A DNA stretch of 9,101 nt, taken from Microcaldota archaeon (GTDB taxonomy: Archaea; Micrarchaeota; Micrarchaeia; Micrarchaeales; Micrarchaeaceae). Position numbers and translations under genes: made by a program. The notes beneath the pieces are model-generated. The model ran no database searches, had not been told where the DNA came from, and saw only the letters and a program-made list of their open reading frames with translations. Positions 4,137 to 9,101 of this stretch are shown in pieces (position 1 is the stretch's first letter; the number at the start of each line of letters is the position of its first letter). Location: assembly GCA_021810685.1 (NCBI GenBank), contig JAJZII010000016.1:1-9101 (forward strand), read 5' to 3'.

Positions 4137-6110
4137 TTGTTGGAAGAGAAGAAAGCAGTGGACAATGGAGCTGAGGCGAAGGAGCGCAACGAGGAGCTGT
4201 TCGAGAGGATAAAGGAGCTCCTGCCCAAGGATGCGGGCTTCGTCAAGGCCGACTTCGAGGGACCCGACATAGTCATAGTGGTCAAGAAGATCTCGGCTAT
4301 ATACGAGGACGAATCGGTAATAAGGAACATCGCCGCGGCGGTGAAGAAGAAACTCATAGTCAGGAGCGATAGCTCGGTGCTCATGGAGCCCGACAAGGCG
4401 CTCGAGGTAATAAGCAGCATAGTGCCAAAAGAGGCCGTCACGAGCAACATCAAGTTCGTCGGCGACTTCAGCGAGGTGCAGATAGAGGCGCTCAAGCCAG
4501 GCCTGGTCATAGGCAAGGGCGGGAGCACGCTCAAGGCCATAGCGATGCAGACCGGCTGGAGCCCGCGTGTGCTGCGCACCCCAACAATGGACAGCGACAC
4601 CATACGCGGCGTGCGCCAGCTTATGTACAACGAGAGCGACTTCAGGAAGAAGTTCCTGCACAGGGTCGGCCAGAACATCAACAAAACAGTCATGAAGAGC
4701 GAGTGGCTCAAGGCCACGGCTCTTGGAGGCTTCCGCGAGGTAGGCAGGAGCAGCCTGCTGCTGGAGACACCCCACTCGAAGGTCATAATAGACTGCGGCA
4801 TAAGCCCGGAACCAGGCATCAAGGGCCTCGACGCCAATGCAAGCGGCGACGTCAACAAGGCTTTCCCATATCTGGACAGCGCGAACTTCTCGATCAACGA
4901 ACTCGACGCGGTGATACTGACACACGCGCACATGGACCACTCGGGCTTCATACCATACCTGTTCAAGTACGGGTACGACGGCCCGGTCTACTGCACGCCG
5001 GCCACGCGCGACCTGGTGGCGCTGCTGCTCAACGACTACATAAAGCTAGTCGCTAGGAGCGGCGGCACGCCGCTCTACGACGAGAAGGACGTGCGCAAGA
5101 TGCTCATGCACATGGTGACCAGGGACTACAGCGAGGTCACAAACATAACCGACGAGCTAAAGCTCACGTACCACAACGCCGGCCACATACTCGGCAGCGC
5201 GCAGGTGCACCTGCACGTCGGCGAAGGCATGTACAACATAGTGCACACAGGTGACATGAAGTACGGCTTCACCAGGCTCTTCGACCCTGCGCAGACTCGC
5301 TTCCCGCGCGTCGACGCGCTATTCATAGAGAGCACGTACGGCGGGCCCAACGACATAACGCCAAACAGGCACGACGCGGAGCGCAACCTCATGGACACGA
5401 TAAAACGCACGCTCGACAACAACGGCAAGGTTCTCATACCGCTATTCGCAGTGGGCAGGAGCCAGGAGCTCCAGCTGATACTGGAGAGCTACATGACGGG
5501 CGACAACAGCCCGTATAAGTTCGATGCGCCGGTGTACCTCGACGGCATGATACTTGAGGCGAGCGCTATACATACTGCTTATCCGGAGTTCCTCAAGGAA
5601 GGCCTGAGGAACCGCATACTCAACAACAGGAGCCCGTTCGAGAGCGAAATCTTCGAGGTGGTAAAGGGCGAGCGCGAACAGGTCTTCGAGAACGGCCCCG
5701 GCATAATACTCGCTAGCGGCGGAATGATGAACGGCGGCGCCAGCGTCGAGTACTTCAGGCGCCTCGCGGACGACGCCAGGAACACGCTCGTGTTCGTTGG
5801 TTATAACAGCAGCAACAGCCTCGGCAGGCGCCTCCAGAACGGCGTCGGCGAGGTGCCGCTGCCGAACGAGGACGGCAAGCTCGCACCGATCAAGGTCAAC
5901 ATGAACATAAAGACCGTTGAGGGCTTCTCCGGCCACAGCGACAGGCGCCAGCTCATCAGTTATGTCGAGAAGCTCAATATAAGGCCGAAGAGCATCTTCA
6001 CGATGCACGGGGAAGAGCACAAATGCGAGGACCTGGCCAGGACACTGGGCAAGATAGCGCACGCAGATGGCAGGGCACCCATGAACCTCGACTCCATCAG
6101 GCTGAAGTGA
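4137..6110 (+). CDS. fttA: aCPSF1/FttA: KH-domain beta-CASP ribonuclease, transcription termination factor
   Basis: aCPSF1 is the near-universal archaeal homologue of the 3'-end endonuclease CPSF73. It cleaves nascent RNA and ends transcription. The 657-residue protein has an N-terminal KHa region (about 18-75) and a KHb domain with GKGG at 126-129. A metallo-beta-lactamase domain begins near 190. Zinc motifs are intact: H263-A-H265-M-D267-H268, H350 and D373. The beta-CASP residues E398 (IEST), H600 (FSGHSD) and H624 (MHGEEH) are also present, so it should be an active nuclease. The start is TTG: an in-frame stop at 4107-4109 leaves no ATG between it and the KH region. GTGAT at 4132-4136 would place the second TTG (4140) at the spacing seen for neighbouring genes, so 656 residues is equally possible; GTG at 4158 is a further option. 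The gene converges on the DMT transporter. Confidence 0.96.
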   Translation: MLEEKKAVDNGAEAKERNEELFERIKELLPKDAGFVKADFEGPDIVIVVKKISAIYEDESVIRNIAAAVKKKLIVRSDSSVLMEPDKALEVISSIVPKEAVTSNIKFVGDFSEVQIEALKPGLVIGKGGSTLKAIAMQTGWSPRVLRTPTMDSDTIRGVRQLMYNESDFRKKFLHRVGQNINKTVMKSEWLKATALGGFREVGRSSLLLETPHSKVIIDCGISPEPGIKGLDANASGDVNKAFPYLDSANFSINELDAVILTHAHMDHSGFIPYLFKYGYDGPVYCTPATRDLVALLLNDYIKLVARSGGTPLYDEKDVRKMLMHMVTRDYSEVTNITDELKLTYHNAGHILGSAQVHLHVGEGMYNIVHTGDMKYGFTRLFDPAQTRFPRVDALFIESTYGGPNDITPNRHDAERNLMDTIKRTLDNNGKVLIPLFAVGRSQELQLILESYMTGDNSPYKFDAPVYLDGMILEASAIHTAYPEFLKEGLRNRILNNRSPFESEIFEVVKGEREQVFENGPGIILASGGMMNGGASVEYFRRLADDARNTLVFVGYNSSNSLGRRLQNGVGEVPLPNEDGKLAPIKVNMNIKTVEGFSGHSDRRQLISYVEKLNIRPKSIFTMHGEEHKCEDLARTLGKIAHADGRAPMNLDSIRLK

Positions 6111-6115
6111 AGGGA

Positions 6116-7018
6116 TTATTTCTGGCGGCCGCGCACCAGCGCCATCGTCATGACGCCGGCGACTATCATTAGCCCTCCGACTAACTCCTGCGCGGTGAAG
6201 CTTGCGATGACGATGCTGCCCAGGAGCACCAGCACGGTGTCCATGTAGGTGAAGTTGTTTATCAGGTTCCTCGTAACGACTTCCTTTGCTGCAATATGGG
6301 TCTCGTTCTTCCTCATCGCGGTCAGCTCCAGTGCAACAGACGTTATATAGGTGAACCCCGCAAACGCGGCCCCCACACCGTACCACACAGGCACGCCGCG
6401 GATAGAGCCGGTGAGCGCGGCAATAAGCACTGATATGACAAAGGACGGCACAGCTATCGAAGTTATCTTAGGCCCGACGCCGTATTTTCGGGTGTTGTAG
6501 AACACCAGGTAGTAGCCTGCGCCCGCTAGCAGGGCGATGGCCACGATGAATGGTAAAATACTATAATTGAACGCGTAGCCCGTGCTCTCGGCGAGGTAAA
6601 CGCCGGCGACCACCAACAGCACTCCGGCTAACAGAGCAGATTTCGTCGCGAGGCGCAGTCTTTTCCTGAATATCGCCATGTCTGTAGACAGGAAGACAAG
6701 CGAACTGAGGGCTATCAGGGGATACACCCCTGCGAGCATGTAGCGCCTGAAAGCCGCGAAGAGCACCACGTTGAACACTATCAGCAGGATGCCGCCGTAA
6801 AGGCTCGGGGAGCGCGGACTGAAGCCACGCAGCGGGCGGTCCTTCAGGCCCAAGACCCTGAGCAAGAGAGGCAGCGCAAGAATGCCGCCGATGCTCCACA
6901 GGAAGAAGAATTCGTAAAGGCCCATATGCCTGAGCGTCAGGAACGCGACGATACCGTTTACAGCATAGGCGACGGTACTACCGGCAAGGAGTAGCAGCGT
7001 GGCTGTAGTTTTCCCCAT
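6116..7018 (-). CDS. DMT-superfamily (EamA-like) membrane transporter, ten helices
   Basis: This 300-residue protein has about ten hydrophobic helices, roughly at 6-27, 35-53, 72-90, 94-112, 126-143, 153-173, 185-204, 209-230, 258-275 and 278-296. A basic loop near 114-124 (FRKRLRL) splits it into two five-helix halves, the usual drug/metabolite transporter layout. Segments such as YPLIALSSLVFLS followed by AGVLLVVAGVYLA resemble EamA repeats. The glutamate usually found in the EamA 'GE' position after the fourth helix is not obvious. The substrate cannot be deduced; family members move amino acids, nucleotide sugars or other metabolites across the membrane. No ribosome site precedes the ATG, so the message may be leaderless. 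A 10-bp palindrome lies just upstream. Only 5 bp separate its stop from that of aCPSF1. Confidence 0.8.
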   Translation of the reverse strand: MGKTTATLLLLAGSTVAYAVNGIVAFLTLRHMGLYEFFFLWSIGGILALPLLLRVLGLKDRPLRGFSPRSPSLYGGILLIVFNVVLFAAFRRYMLAGVYPLIALSSLVFLSTDMAIFRKRLRLATKSALLAGVLLVVAGVYLAESTGYAFNYSILPFIVAIALLAGAGYYLVFYNTRKYGVGPKITSIAVPSFVISVLIAALTGSIRGVPVWYGVGAAFAGFTYITSVALELTAMRKNETHIAAKEVVTRNLINNFTYMDTVLVLLGSIVIASFTAQELVGGLMIVAGVMTMALVRGRQK

Positions 7019-7030
7019 AAGAATGCCACA

Positions 7031-7043
7031 GCCAATTGGCCAA
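7031..7043. promoter_or_regulatory. Overlapping palindromes upstream of the DMT transporter, possible operator
   Basis: GCCAATTGGC (7031-7040) is a perfect 10-bp palindrome and overlaps TTGGCCAA (7036-7043), a perfect 8-bp one. They lie 13-25 bases upstream of the transporter ATG at 7018. A weak TATA-like TACTTATT (minus strand, 7049-7056) is just beyond, so a bound repressor would cover the probable transcription start. The 65-bp gap 7019-7083 holds nothing else. Confidence 0.35.
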
Positions 7044-7083
7044 GAACCAATAAGTAGTTTTGCAGTTGGGGGCCGAAAAGACG

Positions 7084-7407
7084 TTACTCTTTGATATCAA
7101 CTTCGAAGAGGCTCAGCTGCCCACGCACGCTGAATGGCTTGATTGGCCTGATGTCCTCCAGCACCCATGAATGCGCCCGGTCGTAGACCTTGCAGCATGC
7201 CCTTTTCTCGTCTGCCTTGATCATCGTCCTGCAGTCCACGAGCTCGGCGATCGCTATGGCCTTGCCGCTGAACTCGGTGCGCGGGATCTTCGACGCGCAT
7301 ATGAGCAGCTTGCCCCGATATTTAGTCTTCCAGACCCTGGTCTCGATGGTCTTTTTCCCTGCCCTGACCATGCCCGCATATGGTTCCTTGAGCACTATCG
7401 CTTTCAT
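7084..7407 (-). CDS. ASCH-domain protein
   Basis: The 107 residues form a single ASCH domain, a PUA-like RNA-binding fold. Conserved features are the opening MKAIVLKEPYAGMVRAGKKT, then IETRVW and KYRGKLLICASK (29-40), GKAIAIAELVDC (48-59), and the closing SWVLEDIRPIKPF (79-91) with G95 and FEVD (101-104). ASCH proteins are predicted to bind RNA or modified nucleosides; a few are known as nucleases or amidohydrolases, so no exact activity can be assigned. The start at 7407 is supported by GGCGAT three bases upstream. The gene follows dnaJ by 26 bp on the same strand and is probably in the dnaK-dnaJ transcript. A Cys-Cys pair (71-72) in the middle of the domain is unusual among the otherwise conserved residues. 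Confidence 0.88.
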   Translation of the reverse strand: MKAIVLKEPYAGMVRAGKKTIETRVWKTKYRGKLLICASKIPRTEFSGKAIAIAELVDCRTMIKADEKRACCKVYDRAHSWVLEDIRPIKPFSVRGQLSLFEVDIKE

Positions 7408-7410
7408 TCA

Positions 7411-7416
7411 ATCGCC
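7411..7416 (-). promoter_or_regulatory. Ribosome binding site GGCGAT of the ASCH gene
   Basis: GGCGAT ends three bases before the ATG at 7407, inside the 26-bp gap after dnaJ. It is the third copy of this hexamer at the same position in the window, and indicates separate ribosome loading within the operon. Confidence 0.5.
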
Positions 7417-7433
7417 GGTACAGGTTTCAAACT

Positions 7434-8579
7434 TCATTCCCAGAAACGCTTCTTGCCCCCATGGACCCCGTCTGCGCCGTCTGAAGCTTCGGCGAACTTC
7501 GTCATCAGCTCGCGCTGCTCCTTCGATAGCTTCTTTGGCACGCTGATGCTGATTGTCACTACCTCGTCTCCTGCACCAGGACCGTTGAAACGAGGCATCC
7601 CCTTTCCTTTGAGCACAGAAATCTCGCCGTTCTGGGTTCCTGGCTCTATATTCAGTTTTTCATGACCCAATATCGTTGGCACGCTTATCTCGCCGCCGAG
7701 CATCGCCGTGTAGAATGGCACGTCCACGGTGGTGAGCAGGTCATCCCCGCGGCGCTCGAAGCGCTCGTCTGGCGCAACTACCACGTCGATGTAGAGGCTG
7801 CCGTGCCTGTCCGAGCCGTAGTCGCCCATGTCCTTGACGCGCAGCCTCGTGCCAGTGCTGACGCCTTTTGGTATCGTCACGTCGATCCTGTCCTCGCCCT
7901 GGGTTCGGCCTGTGCCTGAGCACGTCCTGCACGGACGTTCCGCCACGCGGCCCGCACCCCCGCACTTGGGGCAGGCGCTTATCGTCTGCATCATGCCGAA
8001 TGGCGTGCGCCTGGTGACACGCACCTGGCCGGAGCCGTTGCACTTGTCGCAGCGCACCACCTCGGTTCCGGGCTCTGCACCGCTTCCCTTGCAGCGCAGG
8101 CACCCCTTTACGTGCCTCACCGAGATGCGCTTCGTCGTACCCTTGGCTGCGTCCTCCAGCGAGACTGTCACCCTTGCGAGTATGTCGTTGCCCATGTCTG
8201 CGGTCCTTCCGTGCGGGCCGCGGGACTGCATGCCGAAGAGGCTGTCGAACATGTCGTCGATGGAACCGAAGCCGCCCATGCCTCCGGCGTTGAAGCCCAT
8301 GCTCCTGAAGGCCTGGTCGAAGTCGAAGCCCCTGAATATGTCCTCCTCGGTGAAGCGCTGGTTGAAGCCTTCAGGGCCGTAAGCGTCGTACTGCCTGCGT
8401 TTGTCAGAGTTGCTCAGCACGGCGTAGGCTTCATTGATCTCCTTGAACTTCTCCTCTGCGCCGGGGTCCTTGTTTTTGTCGGGGTGGAAACGCATGGCGA
8501 GGTTCCTGTACGCGGACTTGATATCGCTCTCGCTCGCGTCCTTCTTGACTCCCAGCAGGTCATAGTAGTCCTTCGCCAT
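7434..8579 (-). CDS. dnaJ: DnaJ (Hsp40) co-chaperone, type I
   Basis: DnaJ delivers unfolded proteins to DnaK and stimulates its ATPase. The 381 residues have the full type I order. The J domain (about 4-68) carries H32-P33-D34. A Gly/Phe-rich linker (about 68-118) follows. The zinc domain has four CxxCxGxG repeats: C160/C163, C177/C180, C203/C206 and C217/C220. The C-terminal substrate-binding barrels run from about 230 to 350. All zinc and HPD residues are intact, so it should be functional. AGGTAACC lies about 6 bases before the ATG at 8579, and only 12 bp separate it from the dnaK stop. The close dnaK-dnaJ pairing is the bacterial-type Hsp70 system, which archaea are generally thought to have gained by transfer from bacteria. 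Base composition and codon use here look like the neighbours, so any transfer was old. Confidence 0.97.
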   Translation of the reverse strand: MAKDYYDLLGVKKDASESDIKSAYRNLAMRFHPDKNKDPGAEEKFKEINEAYAVLSNSDKRRQYDAYGPEGFNQRFTEEDIFRGFDFDQAFRSMGFNAGGMGGFGSIDDMFDSLFGMQSRGPHGRTADMGNDILARVTVSLEDAAKGTTKRISVRHVKGCLRCKGSGAEPGTEVVRCDKCNGSGQVRVTRRTPFGMMQTISACPKCGGAGRVAERPCRTCSGTGRTQGEDRIDVTIPKGVSTGTRLRVKDMGDYGSDRHGSLYIDVVVAPDERFERRGDDLLTTVDVPFYTAMLGGEISVPTILGHEKLNIEPGTQNGEISVLKGKGMPRFNGPGAGDEVVTISISVPKKLSKEQRELMTKFAEASDGADGVHGGKKRFWE

Positions 8580-8591
8580 TCTTGGTTACCT

Positions 8592-9101
8592 TCATTTCTC
8601 GACCTTGAAGTCCGCGTCTTTTATGTTCGGATCGGAGCCGCCGGAACTGTCTGTGCCGTCGGTGCCTGGCCCCTGCTCCGGACCTGCGCCTTCGCCCTCG
8701 GGACCTTCATGGCCTTCCGGACCGGCTGCGCCCTTGTAGAGGCCGGCGCTTATCTCGCCGAGGACCTGTTTGAGCTCCTCGGTCTTGGCCTTTATGCTGT
8801 CCATGTCCTCGGCCTTGACCGCAGCCGAGAGCTCGTCCTTCGCCTTGTTCACCTTCTCCTTGTCGGCGTCGGATATCTTACCCTTGTACTCTTCCAGGGT
8901 GTGTTCGGCCGTGTACACGAGCGACTCGGCGTTGTTCTTCGCCTCGATCTCCTCCCGGATCTTCTTGTCAGCCTCCTCATACTCCTTTGCTTCTCCCATC
9001 TTCTTCTCTATGTCAGTCTTGTCCATCTTGTGGGGTGCGACTATGTCCATGCCCTGGCTCTTGCCTGATGCCTTGTCCTTGGCAGTGACGTGCAGTATGC
9101 C
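8592..9101 (-). CDS. dnaK: DnaK (Hsp70) chaperone, C-terminal part only (gene runs off the window edge)
   Basis: The 5' part of the gene lies beyond base 9101; 169 codons and the stop are visible. The fragment begins GILHVTAKDKASGK, the last strand of the DnaK substrate-binding sandwich. A charged helical lid follows (about 25-120 of the fragment), including EYEEADKKIREEIEAKNNAE and a TEELKQVLGEI helix. The tail (about 124-169) is rich in Gly, Pro and Glu (PEG and GPE steps) and ends DADFKVEK, comparable to the acidic C-terminus of bacterial DnaK. Hsp70 uses ATP to bind and release unfolded segments in the cytoplasm with DnaJ and GrpE. The ATG at 9048-9050 is an internal Met, not a start. dnaJ follows after 12 bp, so the two are very likely co-transcribed; grpE may lie further upstream. 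Confidence 0.95.
   Translation of the reverse strand, partial: GILHVTAKDKASGKSQGMDIVAPHKMDKTDIEKKMGEAKEYEEADKKIREEIEAKNNAESLVYTAEHTLEEYKGKISDADKEKVNKAKDELSAAVKAEDMDSIKAKTEELKQVLGEISAGLYKGAAGPEGHEGPEGEGAGPEQGPGTDGTDSSGGSDPNIKDADFKVEK

Noticed and set aside
4113..4966. Two long open frames antisense to aCPSF1
   Set aside because: Both lie opposite intact KH and metallo-beta-lactamase coding sequence and show no domain.
5442..6386. Long open frame antisense to the end of aCPSF1 and overlapping the transporter
   Set aside because: It crosses two well-supported genes and its composition is that of a complementary-strand shadow.
8112..9068. 318-codon plus-strand open frame opposite dnaJ and dnaK
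   Set aside because: It is antisense to two firmly identified chaperone genes and encodes a Leu/Val/Arg-rich shadow without motifs.

Overview
The window is archaeal chromosome. It carries a TFB-type transcription initiation factor, an N-terminal-threonine proteasome beta subunit, the archaeal KH/beta-CASP RNase and termination factor aCPSF1 (FttA), a stand-alone TRAM protein and an archaeal-style stand-alone PRC-barrel protein. Promoters resemble archaeal TATA boxes, and the codon use mixes GC-rich codons with many ATA (Ile) and AGG (Arg) codons. A DPANN-type lineage such as Micrarchaeota fits the compact layout, but nothing here proves it. I see no tRNA, rRNA, CRISPR array, insertion sequence or prophage gene. 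Most of the window is housekeeping.

Layout, left to right. At 27-563 (+) lies a dCTP deaminase family gene. It converges on a small PRC-barrel gene at 628-921 (-), with a 12-bp inverted repeat at the junction. A 246-bp divergent promoter region (922-1167) with several TATA-like elements separates the PRC gene from tfb at 1168-2385 (+). The tfb product has an unusual Lys/Gln-rich N-terminal extension of about 105 residues. A short membrane protein with seven N-glycosylation sequons (2382-2819, +) overlaps the tfb stop through ATGA. Next come a TRAM-domain gene behind a potentially structured leader (2977-3222, +), the proteasome beta gene (3392-4039, +) and aCPSF1 with a TTG start (4137-6110, +). 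The stop of aCPSF1 lies only 5 bp from that of a convergent ten-helix DMT-family transporter (6116-7018, -).

The right end is transcribed leftward in the order dnaK (only the last 169 codons are inside the window), dnaJ, an ASCH-domain gene and the DMT transporter. The dnaK-dnaJ-ASCH spacing (12 and 26 bp) suggests one chaperone operon with an ASCH protein attached.

Functionally the window combines transcription start (TFB) and stop (aCPSF1), RNA binding (TRAM, ASCH), protein folding and degradation (DnaK/DnaJ, proteasome) and nucleotide metabolism (dCTP deaminase). The features most worth a second look are the extended TFB with its overlapping sequon-rich membrane partner, a GGCGAT motif placed identically before three start codons, the TRAM leader structure, and the ASCH gene in the chaperone operon. 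I found no convincing new multi-gene system.
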